Notes: generated by a model from the sequence alone, not told the origin. A DNA stretch of 64,000 nt from Pseudomonas putida NBRC 14164 (GCF_000412675.1 NC_021505.1:1048501-1112500); one strand, 5' to 3'; numbered from the stretch's first letter, positions 53,166-62,853 are shown. A program made the numbers and translations.

Positions 53166-54176
53166 CTAGCGTCGAGCGGCTGGTAGCTCGATCGCCAAAT
53201 CTGCCAGCCCCAACGGATGCGTACTGGCATCAAAGAAATGCACCTTCGTCCCCGCCAGATCCCCGAACCGATCAATATAGTGTTGCTTCTGGTTGATCAC
53301 CGAAGCCTCGCTCAATGGCCTTATGGCAATCGACAGATGCTGTGGCCGCGCCTGTCGGATAGCTTCGAGCAGGTGCTGGTCACTGCTGTCCAGATGCTGC
53401 CCGAACAGGCATAACCCTTGATTCTCCCGTGCCAACTGCCCCAGGCACCAGCCCAGGTAGTCCGAGTTGCGAATGGCGCGCAGTTTTTCGTCGCTGCGGT
53501 CTTCGTTGACGAACAGCGGCACCTCTCCCGGGATGTTCACCGCAAAGCCATCGAGCAGCTCTGCGTGGTCGGCGCTGCGTTGGCGGGTGGTGCCGTCGGG
53601 CAGCTTGAGCAGGTGCAGGCCGCCATGCAGGTGCAGCACGCGGGTGCCTTCGCTGCGGGTGCGGCGCACATCGAAGAAGCCTTGCTCGTCGAACAACTTG
53701 GCGAAGCCGTGCGGGGCGTGTTGCACAGCCCATGGCAGCAGCAGGTCGTAGTTGCTGGTGTAGACGCTGCGGTAGCCGCGCAAGGCCTGGTTGAAGGCTG
53801 CCAGCGTGGTGGCTGGCATCAGTGACCACGGCAGGTGCACTGTGCGCACGGCGTGGATCAACGCTTCCTTGATCGAGTAGTAGCGGTTCAGCGGCGCGGT
53901 GGAGTTGATGGCCAGCGCGGCGTTGGCGCGCACGGTGGTGTTGAGGGCGCTGAGCACAGGCTCGAACAGCTCTGTGCCCAAGGATTTGAACAGCGCCTGG
54001 TCGCTGACCGCCAGGCCTTTCTTGCGGCCGGCGCGTTGCGCTTCCTCGAAGAGCGAGAAGTAGCCGAACGGCTTCCACACTGCGCGGCTGGCACCGTTGC
54101 CCAGCAGCAGGGCGTCGCAGGGGTGGCGGGCAGCGAGTTCTGGCCAGGGGGTGAGGGTGGCGTCAAGTGCGGGCAT
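53166..54176 (-). CDS. DUF4917 protein, SIR2-like fold
   Basis: 336 residues. SIR2-type motifs in order: LLLGNGASR (24-31), YTSNYDLLL (N142), VLHLHGGLH (H184) and a late GQHLDSSDQHLLEAI (259-273). This is the arrangement seen in SIR2/NADase-like domains of anti-phage proteins, where the Asn and His hydrolyse NAD. DUF4917 itself is uncharacterised to my knowledge. No other defence gene is next to it; neighbours are a methyltransferase (convergent) and a SulP transporter. ATG 54176. Activity is inferred from motif conservation only. Confidence 0.8.
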   Translation of the reverse strand: MPALDATLTPWPELAARHPCDALLLGNGASRAVWKPFGYFSLFEEAQRAGRKKGLAVSDQALFKSLGTELFEPVLSALNTTVRANAALAINSTAPLNRYYSIKEALIHAVRTVHLPWSLMPATTLAAFNQALRGYRSVYTSNYDLLLPWAVQHAPHGFAKLFDEQGFFDVRRTRSEGTRVLHLHGGLHLLKLPDGTTRQRSADHAELLDGFAVNIPGEVPLFVNEDRSDEKLRAIRNSDYLGWCLGQLARENQGLCLFGQHLDSSDQHLLEAIRQARPQHLSIAIRPLSEASVINQKQHYIDRFGDLAGTKVHFFDASTHPLGLADLAIELPAARR

Positions 54177-54277
54177 GCTGGGGTCCGTTGGATGGAGCGG
54201 AGAACGGGGGCGACTTTAGCATGTCATGCAGCGTGAGCGAGGGTTGGTGTCCTGCCAACAGCCTTGTGTTACCTGGA

Positions 54278-54373
54278 CCGGCCCTATCGCCGGCAAGCCA
54301 GTTCCCACAGGTACGGCATAGCCGGTGATCCCTGCATCGTACCTGTGGGAGCTGGCTTGCCGGCGATAGGGCC
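54278..54373. repeat. REP pair (CGCCGGCAAGCC type)
   Basis: Nearly perfect inverted arms 54278-54314 and 54339-54373 (core CCTATCGCCGGCAAGCCAG). Between the DUF4917 gene and the SulP gene stop. Confidence 0.88.
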
Positions 54374-54393
54374 AGTGGCAATAGAACACCTCT

Positions 54394-56100
54394 TTAGCCC
54401 TGCTCGGCAACCGGCACAGTGCGGCTCCGGTTACGCCAAACCCGGTACGCGCGAATCCCGGCCCGTACCGATCCGAACAGCAGCTTGTCTTCCATTTCCC
54501 GCGCCATCCCCGAGCGCACCAGCATGCGCAGGAACGTACCCCGGGCGCGTGCGATGGCAAAGAAGATGCCTTGCGCTGCCAGGGTGTCGCGTACTTCACG
54601 CAGGGCAGCGATGCCGCTGACGTCGATGTTGGTGACTGCTTCGGCATCGAACAGCACGGCCTTGGGCTGGTGCTGGCTCTGTACCGCCTCGAGCAGGCGC
54701 ATCTTGAAGTAGTCGGCGTTGAAGAACAGGATCGCGTCGTCGAAGCGGTACACCACCAGCCCTGGCACGGTGCGCGCGTCCTTGAATTTGCGGATGTCGA
54801 CCTGGCCTTCGGTGCCCGGCAGCCAGCCCAGCACGGCATCGGTGGGCTGGTAGATGCTGTACAGCAGGCGCAAAATCGCCAGGGTGACGGCAAACACGAT
54901 ACCGGGCAGCACGCCCAGGCCCAGCACCCCCGCCGTGGTCAGCAGGCACAGCCAGAACTCGAAGCGGCTGAGACGCCGGATGCTACCCAGCGACTTGATG
55001 TCGATCAGCCCCCAACCGGCCATCAACAGCACGGCGCCCAGTGCAGCCTGCGGGATCCACGCCATCGGCGCGGTGAAGAACAGCAGGATCAGGGCGATGA
55101 CCAGGGCCGCGATGATGCCCACCAGCTGGCTTTTGCCACCGACCATGTCATTGACCGCCGTACGCGAGTCGGCGCCACTGATGGCAAAGCCCTGGGAAAC
55201 CCCGGCGGCCAGGTTGCTGACGCCCAGGGCGACAAACTCGTGGTTGGCGTTGATCGCATAGCCATGCCGGGCGGCGAAGCTGCGCGCAGTCAGCATGGCA
55301 CTGCAGAAGCTGACGGTGGCAATACCCAGGGCGTCGCGCAGCAGGCTTTTCATTTCCTCCAGGTTGCTGTGCGGCCACGCCAGCTGCGGGATGCCGGCAG
55401 GTACCGGGCCGAGGACGGCAACGCCGAAGCGGTCAAGGCCGAACAGCCCGGCCAGCAGCATGAACAGCGCCACTACCGTGAGGGCTGCAGGCAGGCGCGG
55501 GTAGCGCCGCGGCAGCCAGACCAGCAAGCCCAGGGCGGCCAGGCCGATGAGCAACGTGACCCAGTGAATCTCGCCCAGGCGCTGGAAGAGGTTGATCAGG
55601 CTGAGGATGAAACCGTCGCCTTCGATCTTGAAGCCCACCACCTTGGACAGCTGCCCGGCGATCAGGCTAAGGCCGATGCCGTTGAGGTAGCCGATCAGGA
55701 TCGGCCGCGAAAAGAAGCTGGCGATGAAGCCGGCACGGGCCAGGCCGGCGGCAATCAGCATTATGCCAACCAGCACGGTGACGATCACCGACAGTTCGAC
55801 AATGCGCTGCGGATCGCCCATGGCCAGCGGTGCCACGGCGCCGGCGATCATCGCGCAGGTGGCAGCGTCGGGGCCGACCATCAGTTGGCGCGAGCTGCCG
55901 ATCAGGGCGTAGACCATCATCGGCAGGACGCAGGCATACAGGCCGTATTGTGGCGGCAGGCCGACGATTTGCGCGTAGGCGATGGCAATGGGGATCTGGA
56001 TCGCCGCGACCGAGAGCCCGGCCTGCAGGTCGGCATGCAGCCACTCGCGCCGATAGTGCAGGAGGTTGGCAAGGCCTGGTAGCCAGCGGGATAGAAACAT
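54394..56100 (-). CDS. SulP-family anion transporter with STAS domain
   Basis: 568 residues. The start LQAGLSVAAIQIPIAIAYAQIVGLPPQYGLYACVLPMMVYALIGSSRQLMVGPDAATCAMIAG is the typical SLC26/SulP signature region; about eleven to fourteen TM segments follow. The C-terminal STAS domain is at about 430-545 (PGLVVYRFDDAILFFNADYFKMRLLEAV ... VTNIDVSGIAAL). The substrate (sulfate, bicarbonate or a dicarboxylate) cannot be assigned. AAAGGA precedes the ATG. Confidence 0.92.
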   Translation of the reverse strand: MFLSRWLPGLANLLHYRREWLHADLQAGLSVAAIQIPIAIAYAQIVGLPPQYGLYACVLPMMVYALIGSSRQLMVGPDAATCAMIAGAVAPLAMGDPQRIVELSVIVTVLVGIMLIAAGLARAGFIASFFSRPILIGYLNGIGLSLIAGQLSKVVGFKIEGDGFILSLINLFQRLGEIHWVTLLIGLAALGLLVWLPRRYPRLPAALTVVALFMLLAGLFGLDRFGVAVLGPVPAGIPQLAWPHSNLEEMKSLLRDALGIATVSFCSAMLTARSFAARHGYAINANHEFVALGVSNLAAGVSQGFAISGADSRTAVNDMVGGKSQLVGIIAALVIALILLFFTAPMAWIPQAALGAVLLMAGWGLIDIKSLGSIRRLSRFEFWLCLLTTAGVLGLGVLPGIVFAVTLAILRLLYSIYQPTDAVLGWLPGTEGQVDIRKFKDARTVPGLVVYRFDDAILFFNADYFKMRLLEAVQSQHQPKAVLFDAEAVTNIDVSGIAALREVRDTLAAQGIFFAIARARGTFLRMLVRSGMAREMEDKLLFGSVRAGIRAYRVWRNRSRTVPVAEQG

Positions 56101-56247
56101 GCGTCATCCTTTCGAAATGTTTCAAGATTCCAGTGAGCATATCCGCCACAAGCCGTTTCGCTTGCAGGCGTATGCACCCGCTGCGCATTGAAGCGGATCG
56201 GCAGGCAAATGGCCATGGGCCAGGTCAACGTGGGGGGCAGAAACGAA

Positions 56248-56269
56248 AAAAGGAGCCAAGGCTCCTTTT
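56248..56269 (-). terminator. Terminator of tRNA-Gly
   Basis: AAAAGGAGCC/GGCTCCTTTT stem (56248-56257 with 56260-56269). On the minus strand it ends in T residues; about 43 bases after the tRNA 3' end. Confidence 0.85.
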
Positions 56270-56311
56270 GACTGCGATGACGTTGCTGGAACGTCATGCT
56301 GGAATGCGATG

Positions 56312-56385
56312 TGGAGCGGGTAGAGGGAATCGAACCCTCAACTAAAGCTTGGGAAGCTTTCGTTTTGCCACTAAACTATACCCGC
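56312..56385 (-). tRNA. tRNA-Gly (anticodon CCC)
   Basis: A 74-base cloverleaf: acceptor GCGGGTA/TACCCGC, D arm TAGTTTAGTGGCAAAAC, anticodon arm with CCC between AAGCTT and AAGCTT, T arm GAGGGTTCGATTCCCTC, and encoded 3' CCA at 56314-56312. It reads glycine GGG codons. The gene is alone; no integrase or duplicated attachment site lies next to it. Confidence 0.95.
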
Positions 56386-56496
56386 GTCTGCGCAGCACTT
56401 TTTACCAGAACCCTTCACGAATTAGAAGCCCAAGTTATAAAAAAGCTTGTCGGCACCCCATAGCCTGCGGGTATCAGTTACAGAGTGCCGAGGCGC

Positions 56497-57384
56497 TCAG
56501 ATAGCCAATGCATGCTGCCCCTGTTGAACGTGCTGGTAGCGGTGACGAGGTTCACGCACGGTCGGCTTGAGGAAGCCAAGCAAGACGCTGCGGGTGTTTT
56601 CACAGGCGGTCTTGTTTTCCATGTCGAGGAAATGGCCCGCGTCGCGGATCACGCTGAAGTGGCTTCTGCCCACATGCTTGCCAAACTGCCGGGCATCTTC
56701 GGCCGTGGTGTACTCGTCGCGGTCACCGTTGACGAACAGTACCGGGATGTCGATATTTCGCGCACCATCCAGCGCTCGCTCCAGGTCGTGCTGCAGCACC
56801 TGGTTGATGTGGAAGTGCATCTGCGCGTACTCATGGCTGTCCAGGCTGCTGACGTGCCGGTAGTTGAAGCGCTTGAACAGTGACGGCAAGTGCTTGCCGA
56901 TGGTGTCGTTGACCAGGTTGCCGACCTGATACCGGTCGCAGGCGGCCAGGTACTGGCAGCCACGGTCCAGATAGTCGCGCATCGGCTCGTTGATCACCGG
57001 CGAGAACGAACTCACCACTGCCTTCTTCACGTTACGTGGCTGGTGCGCCAGCGCCAGCAGCGTACTTGCGCCACCCCACGAGAATGACATCACGTGGTCT
57101 GCCTGGAAGTGCTCGATCAGCTCAAGGAGGATATGCGCCTCGGTCTCCTTGCTGATCAGGCGTTCCTGACGGTTGTGCGGCTTGGACTTGCCAGCATACG
57201 GCTGGTCGAACAGTACTACGTTGAACTGCGGGTGCAGGTTACGTACCGTCTGGGCGAACGAGGCGGTGGTGGCGAGCGAGCCATTGATCAGGATGATCGT
57301 ATTCTCGGCCGCATCCGCGCGATAGAACTCCGTGTAAACCCGATACTGACCTTGGATATCAAGTACAGCGATTTCTGGCCTCAT
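56497..57384 (-). CDS. phaG: (R)-3-hydroxydecanoyl-ACP:CoA transacylase / 3-hydroxyacyl-ACP thioesterase
   Basis: 295 residues, the known PhaG length, alpha/beta-hydrolase fold (RhlA relative). It diverts 3-hydroxyacyl chains from fatty-acid synthesis to medium-chain PHA. Motifs: nucleophile region MSFSWGGAS (Ser102), the HX4D motif at H177-D182 (HVSSLD), Asp in NGDRDEYTT and His251 in DAGHFLDME. AGGAG lies eight bases before the ATG. The sequence is very close to P. putida PhaG as I remember it. Monocistronic. Confidence 0.95.
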   Translation of the reverse strand: MRPEIAVLDIQGQYRVYTEFYRADAAENTIILINGSLATTASFAQTVRNLHPQFNVVLFDQPYAGKSKPHNRQERLISKETEAHILLELIEHFQADHVMSFSWGGASTLLALAHQPRNVKKAVVSSFSPVINEPMRDYLDRGCQYLAACDRYQVGNLVNDTIGKHLPSLFKRFNYRHVSSLDSHEYAQMHFHINQVLQHDLERALDGARNIDIPVLFVNGDRDEYTTAEDARQFGKHVGRSHFSVIRDAGHFLDMENKTACENTRSVLLGFLKPTVREPRHRYQHVQQGQHALAI

Positions 57385-57831
57385 GTCATCGACTCCTGGC
57401 GCAAAAAGGGTATTCGCGTCACCTAGGGTGCACGTTCTTTATGACAGGTAGGCATTTGCCTGAAGAGAAAACCGGGGGCCCTGTGTCGATCCTTGGCACT
57501 TGCGTCGACGGTATTGTTTTTGGCGGGGCAATTTGCCGTGCCCCAAGGCATCGAGGCCTTGGGTAGCCGGCAAAAGGTGTCTTCGACTGCGGGCGTGACT
57601 TGGTAGTCACATGCAGACTGACGATTTGGATTCAAGCAGTGGGTCGTGGATCGCGCAAGTGCCGTTCGGGGAGAAATGTGACTTTTGTCGCTGAGCGGTC
57701 GTATGACGACCCTGTAGTGTCTGCCCCGGCCTTCTCGCGGGCGCGCCCGCTCCCACAGGAAAAACACAAGCCCGGGGCATTTCGGGTATGGGTGGGAGCG
57801 GGCATGCCCGCGAAGCGGCCGGGCAGGCGGC
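57385..57831. other. 447-base intergenic region upstream of phaG
   Basis: It contains the phaG promoter region (not resolved to -35/-10) and, from 57724, a REP pair. A leftward frame of 114 codons between has no ribosome binding site and no recognisable protein character, so I take it as non-coding. Confidence 0.5.
57724..57826. repeat. REP pair (CGGGCGCGCCCG type)
   Basis: CCCCGGCCTTCTCGCGGGCGCGCCCG type left unit and GAGCGGGCATGCCCGCGAAGC right unit. It ends next to the pseudouridine synthase stop. Confidence 0.85.
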
Positions 57832-58524
57832 CTAGACAGTGGCTATTTCTTCCGCTGTGAGTTCACGAAACGCCCCAGGTGCCAACCCAGGGTCCAGCCG
57901 GATCGCCCCCATGCTCTCCCGATGCAGCCCCACCACCTTGTTGTCGAAGAACCCGAACATGCGTTTGACCTGGTGATAGCGCCCTTCGACGATCGCCAAT
58001 CGAGCGCGTCGCGGCCCGAGGATGTCCAGCTGGGCAGGTTGGGTGGTGAGGTCTTCGAAGGCGAAGTAGAAACCCTCACGGAACTTGGCCACATAGTGCT
58101 CGGCAATGTCGTCTTCGGTTTCCACCAGATAATGCTTGGGGAGCTTGGTGGCAGGCTGGGTCAGGCGCCGTGACCACTGGCCATCGTTGGTCAGGATCAT
58201 CAGCCCGGTGGTGTTGAAATCCAGGCGCCCGGCAATGTGCAGGTCATCGCGGAGCGCTGTTGGCAGCAGGTCGAGCACGGTGGGGTGCTGCGGGTCCTGG
58301 GTGGCGCTGACGCAACCCTGTGGCTTGTGCAGCATCAGGTAACGCGCGGGGCGGCCCGCCTGGAGCAACTGGTCGTCCAACTCGACACGGCTGAATTCAC
58401 GTACCTCGGTCAGCGGGTCGCTGACCACCACGCCCTCCACCCGCACACGGCGTTGCGCCAGCATCAGGCGAACTTGCTGGCGGTTGTGGCTGGGGAGGTT
58501 GGCGAGGAAACGGTCGAGGCGCAT
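57832..58524 (-). CDS. RsuA/RluB-family pseudouridine synthase
   Basis: 230 residues. N-terminal S4-like RNA-binding part (MRLDRFLANLPSHNRQQVRLMLAQRRVRVEGVVV) and the catalytic domain with Asp102 in AGRLDFNTTGLMILTNDG. It isomerises a uridine in rRNA; RsuA itself modifies 16S U516, but the RsuA or RluE/F-like specificity is not clear from sequence. Spaced ten bases after the next small gene, all leftward, so it may share a transcript with the Cys-rich and GGDEF genes. Confidence 0.9.
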   Translation of the reverse strand: MRLDRFLANLPSHNRQQVRLMLAQRRVRVEGVVVSDPLTEVREFSRVELDDQLLQAGRPARYLMLHKPQGCVSATQDPQHPTVLDLLPTALRDDLHIAGRLDFNTTGLMILTNDGQWSRRLTQPATKLPKHYLVETEDDIAEHYVAKFREGFYFAFEDLTTQPAQLDILGPRRARLAIVEGRYHQVKRMFGFFDNKVVGLHRESMGAIRLDPGLAPGAFRELTAEEIATV

Positions 58525-58533
58525 TGGAACAGG

Positions 58534-58746
58534 TCAGTGGGGAGTGGTTGATCGGAGTTGCTCTTCAACGGCAGCGCAACGCGGGCACAGGCAGGCTTTG
58601 TTCCGCAACGCGGCGGGCAGGGCCTGTAGCACGGCGGGGTCGATGGCCACGCTGTAGCACCAGCAGGCTTGGGTAGCGCGGCGCGGGTCGGCCAGGCTGC
58701 ATTGGTTGAGGGCACCGCAAGCGGGGCAGTGTTGGCTATCATTCAT
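58534..58746 (-). CDS. Cysteine-rich CWC-family protein
   Basis: 70 residues with CPACG, CW-C and CPRC type Cys pairs (CPACGALNQC ... ACWCYS ... ACLCPRCA), a probable zinc ribbon of the cysteine-rich CWC family. ATG 58746 overlaps the GGDEF stop by eight bases, so translation is probably coupled. Role unknown; linked by position to the pseudouridine synthase in many Pseudomonas, in my recollection. Confidence 0.82.
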   Translation of the reverse strand: MNDSQHCPACGALNQCSLADPRRATQACWCYSVAIDPAVLQALPAALRNKACLCPRCAAVEEQLRSTTPH

Positions 58747-60220
58747 GGCGGGTTTCACTGCAGACGCGGTTGCGGCCGGCCTGCTTGGCACGATAGAGCG
58801 CACGGTCGGCGCGGGTCAGCAGGGCGTGTAGGGTATCCCCTGGCTGCAGGCTGCTCAGGCCGATGCTGGTGGTGAGGCGCAGCGGCTGTTCTTCGTAGCT
58901 GAAGGTCAACTGTTCGGTGCGGCGGCGGATCTTTTCCGCCACCTCGATGGCCTGCCGGCCTTCGGCTTCACGCAGCAGCACGATGAATTCCTCACCGCCC
59001 CAGCGGCACAGTATATCCGACTGGCGCAGGCTGCCTTGCAGTACATTGGCAAATTGGCGCAGCACTTCGTCGCCTGCCAGGTGGCCGTGGGTGTCGTTCA
59101 GTGCCTTGAAGTGGTCCAGGTCGATCAGCAACGCCACCAGCGGCCCACTGTCGCGCTGGGCTTCGTGCAAAGCCTGGGCGGCGAGCAGGTCGAAGCTACG
59201 CCGGTTGGGCAGGCCGGTGAGGCTGTCGAGGGTGGCCAGGGCTTCGGTGCTGGCCTGGTGACGGCGGACCATGGCATGCACCAGCGCCAGCACCACCAGG
59301 GTGATCATCGCGCAGATGGCCAGGTTCAGGTACAGGGAGTGGCGGATGCGGTCGAGGGCGCCGGTTTCGCGCTTTTCCACCAACAGGTACCAGTCCAGTT
59401 CGGGCAGGTGGCGCACGTTGAGGAAGTGGCTGTGGTTGTCGCTGTCGCGGTACTCGTGGCTGCCTTCACCGGGCACCAACTGCTCGGCCAGTACGTCGTT
59501 CAGTTCAGGGTTGTCGCTGAGCGGCTGGCCGACCCGCAGACCATGCGGGCCACCTTCCGAGCCGGTCATCAGCACCTTGCCCTTGGCGTCGGTGAACAGC
59601 ACAGAGCGCTGGTAGCGGCGTTGGTACTGGTCGATCAGCTGGACCACCGACGATACGCTCAGCCCGACACCGGCGGCTCCGATGAAGCGGTGCTGGTAGT
59701 CATGTACCTGGTAGTTGATGAACACGGTCAGGCTGTCCTGGTTGGCCATGTCCAGATCGACGTTGATCTCATAGGGCGCCTTGAGGTCGCGCAGGCGGAA
59801 ATACCAGGCATCGCGCCAGGTGCCTGGCTCTACCTTCTTGAGCACGCCTTTGGCCTGGTAGTAGGTGAGGGTGCGGTCAGACACGAAAAACGACGTGAAG
59901 GTGTCCTGCTTGCCCATGACTTCGCCAAGGTAGCGGGTCATGCGCTCGGTATCCTGCTCGCCGGACAGCACCCAGTCCCGCAGGAAGGTGTCCTGGGCCA
60001 TCATCGAGGCGATCAGCACCGGGCGAATCAGGTCCTTCTGGATTTCCGAGTAGACCGTGTCGGAGGTCAGCGGCAGTTCCGTATTGATGATGCCGTCGCG
60101 GATGGCGCTGCGTGAGGAGAAGTAGCTGAGTAGCGAAGTGGCGAGGAAGCCGCACGCCAGTAGCACCAGCAGGGTAAGGATCAGCGAGCGCTGCGAGAAC
60201 AGAGCGGAACGTAGCGGCAT
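58739..60220 (-). CDS. Membrane diguanylate cyclase with CACHE sensor
   Basis: 493 residues. TM1 near 11-33, periplasmic double-CACHE-type sensor to about 290, TM2 near 298-318, and GGDEF domain. The active motif is GGEEF at 408-412 and the inhibitory site R399-x2-D402 lies five residues before it, so both synthesis and product inhibition of c-di-GMP are likely. First gene of a leftward three-gene unit. Ligand unknown. Confidence 0.92.
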   Translation of the reverse strand: MPLRSALFSQRSLILTLLVLLACGFLATSLLSYFSSRSAIRDGIINTELPLTSDTVYSEIQKDLIRPVLIASMMAQDTFLRDWVLSGEQDTERMTRYLGEVMGKQDTFTSFFVSDRTLTYYQAKGVLKKVEPGTWRDAWYFRLRDLKAPYEINVDLDMANQDSLTVFINYQVHDYQHRFIGAAGVGLSVSSVVQLIDQYQRRYQRSVLFTDAKGKVLMTGSEGGPHGLRVGQPLSDNPELNDVLAEQLVPGEGSHEYRDSDNHSHFLNVRHLPELDWYLLVEKRETGALDRIRHSLYLNLAICAMITLVVLALVHAMVRRHQASTEALATLDSLTGLPNRRSFDLLAAQALHEAQRDSGPLVALLIDLDHFKALNDTHGHLAGDEVLRQFANVLQGSLRQSDILCRWGGEEFIVLLREAEGRQAIEVAEKIRRRTEQLTFSYEEQPLRLTTSIGLSSLQPGDTLHALLTRADRALYRAKQAGRNRVCSETRHE

Positions 60221-60432
60221 GATCTTCCCGTGATGTGTGCCTGGGCGCCTATTCTAGTGAGATGACCGGCAAATGACTGCAAGTTTTTCAGGGTTATCGC
60301 ACCTGTATCAAATTATTGCAAAAATGGCACTGCACCTCGGCTTCACTGTCTTATTCAGTGTCGATGAACGCATTACGCATCGACGCTCGCCAGCGCCGCT
60401 GTTCGGGCACTCCAGCGGTCCAGGAGGCCGCC

Positions 60433-60882
60433 ATGTCTTATCGAATCCTGTTGATCGCCCTGCTAGGGCTGATGACTTCCGCCTGCGCCCCGTACTACGA
60501 GAGCGGGGGCTATTACCGTTCGGATTACTACTCCACCGACCGCTACGTGTCGCCAGGGTATTACCGCTATGACCGCTACTACGTGACGCCGCAACCGCGC
60601 TATTACTACCAGCCGGCACCGCGCTATTACCATCGTTCGGCGCCTGCGCCGCAATACCGGCCGTATCCGCAGCCGGGGATGCAGCAGTGGCACGGCAACC
60701 CGCGCAATGACTACGGTAACCGCCAGCGCCAGGACTACAGGCAGGATCGGGACCGGCATGATTATCGTGACGGCAGCCAGCGCTACCAGCATGGCAACTG
60801 GAACGCCAATGGGCAGCGCAATGACGGCGGACGCTGGGACGGCCGACGTGGTCAAGGGCGCGGGGGTAACTGGCAGCGGTAG
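60433..60882 (+). CDS. Tyr/Arg-rich putative lipoprotein
   Basis: 149 residues. Signal peptide with lipobox MTSAC (Cys18; MSYRILLIALLGLMTSACAPYYE). The mature part is low complexity: Tyr-rich (YYxx repeats, about 20-80), then Asn/Arg/Gly-rich (RDRHDYRDG..., GRRGQGRGGNWQR). AGGAGG lies five bases before the ATG. Such lipoproteins are envelope-associated but uncharacterised. Convergent with the acyl-CoA hydratase-like gene. Confidence 0.78.
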   Translation: MSYRILLIALLGLMTSACAPYYESGGYYRSDYYSTDRYVSPGYYRYDRYYVTPQPRYYYQPAPRYYHRSAPAPQYRPYPQPGMQQWHGNPRNDYGNRQRQDYRQDRDRHDYRDGSQRYQHGNWNANGQRNDGGRWDGRRGQGRGGNWQR

Positions 60883-60914
60883 GTGATTGAACCCAGCCCA
60901 GGTTGTTGTTGAAG

Positions 60915-62021
60915 TCAACTCAGGTCCGCCAATGGATGCCGCCCCTCCCATGCCTTGGAAAAATGCGCCTCGACCACCGCCGCCGGTACCTGAGCTACAT
61001 CCGGCCAGTGCCAGCGGGGGTGGTTGTCCTTGTCCAGCAAGCGGGCTCGCACGCCTTCGCTGAACTCCGGGTGGCGGCAGCAATTCAGGCTCATGCAGTA
61101 TTCCATCTGGAACACCTGCGCCAATGAGAGGTGACGCGCCCGGCGAATCTGCTCCCATACCAGATGGGCGGTCAGCGGGCAGCCTTCGTGCAGCCGCTGG
61201 CCTGCTTCTGCAAGCAGTGGGTCGTCATGGTGCTTGAGCCCCTCCAGTGCACGCCAGGCCGCCGCCGCATCGGCCACGTCGAGCAATGCATCGATCACCT
61301 GCCGCCGCGGCAACCACTGGGCTTCGGGCAACTCGGCGCAGGCGCGGTGCTGTTCGGCCTTGAGCAGGCTGTTCAGTTGCAGGGCGGTCTGCTCCTGCCA
61401 GTTCAGTTGCAGCAGTTCTTCGACCAGCGCCTCTTGCTGATGCTCGCCAAAAAAACGGTCGGCCAGGCCCAGGTCAAGGGCGTCGCGTGCGTTGATTGGC
61501 GCGCCCGTCAGCCCCAGGAACAACCCCAGTTTGCCCGGCAGCCGGGCGAGGAACCAGCTGGCACCCACGTCGGGGTACAGCCCGATACTGATTTCCGGCA
61601 TGGCCAAACGGCTGCTGGGTGTGACGATGCGTACACTGGCGCCCTGCAGCAGCCCCATGCCACCCCCCAGCACATGCCCGTGGCCCCAGCACAGCAGCGG
61701 TTTGGGGTAGGTGTGCAGGGCGTAGTCCAGGCGGTACTCTGCGGCAAAGAAAGAGGCGGCCAGGGGCGGTACGCTTCCGGGGTGGTCACGGCAGGCCTGC
61801 ACCAGCGCCCGCACATCGCCTCCGGCGCAGAAGGCTTTGGTGCCGTTGCCGCGCAGCAGCACGCAGACAACCCCCGGGTCGCGGGCCCAGACGTGCAATT
61901 GCTCGCCCAGCACCTCGATCATCGGCAGGCTCAGGGCATTGAGCGCCTTGGGCGCATCCAGGGTGGCGATGCCGATGCGGGCGCCGTCGGCGCCGGTGAG
62001 TACCTCACAATGAATGGCCAT
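60915..62021 (-). CDS. Enoyl-CoA hydratase/isomerase family, 3-hydroxyisobutyryl-CoA hydrolase-like
   Basis: 368 residues, longer than a plain crotonase (about 260), which fits the ECH_2/HIBYL-CoA hydrolase group of valine breakdown. Oxyanion-hole segments: [17 protein letters not shown] and [24 protein letters not shown]; then [23 protein letters not shown] with the Glu typical for the family. Located alone, with ung divergent. The specific substrate remains open. Confidence 0.87.
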   Translation of the reverse strand: MAIHCEVLTGADGARIGIATLDAPKALNALSLPMIEVLGEQLHVWARDPGVVCVLLRGNGTKAFCAGGDVRALVQACRDHPGSVPPLAASFFAAEYRLDYALHTYPKPLLCWGHGHVLGGGMGLLQGASVRIVTPSSRLAMPEISIGLYPDVGASWFLARLPGKLGLFLGLTGAPINARDALDLGLADRFFGEHQQEALVEELLQLNWQEQTALQLNSLLKAEQHRACAELPEAQWLPRRQVIDALLDVADAAAAWRALEGLKHHDDPLLAEAGQRLHEGCPLTAHLVWEQIRRARHLSLAQVFQMEYCMSLNCCRHPEFSEGVRARLLDKDNHPRWHWPDVAQVPAAVVEAHFSKAWEGRHPLADLS

Positions 62022-62146
62022 GGACTACCTCGCTCAGTCATCGCACAAGTATGGCCTGCCTGACCGAACATGCCGGTCGTCGGTCGGATCGTTTGACAAG
62101 CGGGAAGGGCTTACCTAGTGTCGCGCCATTGATTACGGATGGCCCC

Positions 62147-62839
62147 ATGACTGACGACGATCGCATCAAACTCGAACCCAGCTGGAAAGCCGCATTGCGT
62201 GCTGAATTCGACCAGCCCTACATGCATCAACTGCGCGAGTTCCTGCGCAGCGAGCGTGCCGCCGGCAAGGAAATCTACCCGCCAGGGCCGCTGATCTTCA
62301 ATGCGCTGAACTCGACGCCGCTGGACCAGGTGAAGGTGGTGATACTCGGGCAGGACCCCTACCACGGGCCAGGCCAGGCGCACGGCCTGTGCTTTTCGGT
62401 ACAGCCGGGCGTGGCCACGCCGCCGTCGCTGGTCAATATCTACAAGGAAATGCAGCGCGACCTGAACATCCCGATCGCCAGCCACGGCTACCTGCAAAGC
62501 TGGGCCGAGCAGGGCGTGCTGCTGCTCAACACCACCATGACCGTGGAGCGGGCCAATGCGGCGTCGCATGCCAAGAAGGGTTGGGAGTTCTTTACCGATC
62601 GGGTGATCCAGGTGGTCAGCGAGCAGTGCCCGAACGTGGTGTTCCTGTTGTGGGGGGCACATGCGCAAAGCAAGCAGAAGCTGATCGACGGGACCAAGCA
62701 TCTGGTGCTGAAGTCGGTGCATCCGTCGCCGTTGTCGGCTTACCGCGGGTTCCTGGGGTGTGGGCATTTCAGCCGGACCAACAGCTTCCTCGAACAACGT
62801 GGGCTGCCGCCGATCAACTGGGCGGTGCCACCGCTCTAA
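62147..62839 (+). CDS. ung: Uracil-DNA glycosylase
   Basis: 230 residues, family 1 UDG. Catalytic water-activating Asp70 in [13 protein letters not shown] and the minor-groove loop His in [13 protein letters not shown]. It removes uracil from DNA in base-excision repair. ATG 62147 chosen ([13 protein letters not shown]); the upstream frame is unsupported. Confidence 0.97.
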   Translation: MTDDDRIKLEPSWKAALRAEFDQPYMHQLREFLRSERAAGKEIYPPGPLIFNALNSTPLDQVKVVILGQDPYHGPGQAHGLCFSVQPGVATPPSLVNIYKEMQRDLNIPIASHGYLQSWAEQGVLLLNTTMTVERANAASHAKKGWEFFTDRVIQVVSEQCPNVVFLLWGAHAQSKQKLIDGTKHLVLKSVHPSPLSAYRGFLGCGHFSRTNSFLEQRGLPPINWAVPPL

Positions 62840-62853
62840 TCACCTGAAACACC

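Noticed and set aside
56312..56385. tRNA-Gly as a possible integration site of a mobile element
   Set aside because: No integrase, no duplicated tRNA 3' end and no base-composition change nearby.
57423..57767. Leftward frame of 114 codons upstream of phaG
   Set aside because: No RBS, runs partly into a REP and shows no protein-like pattern.
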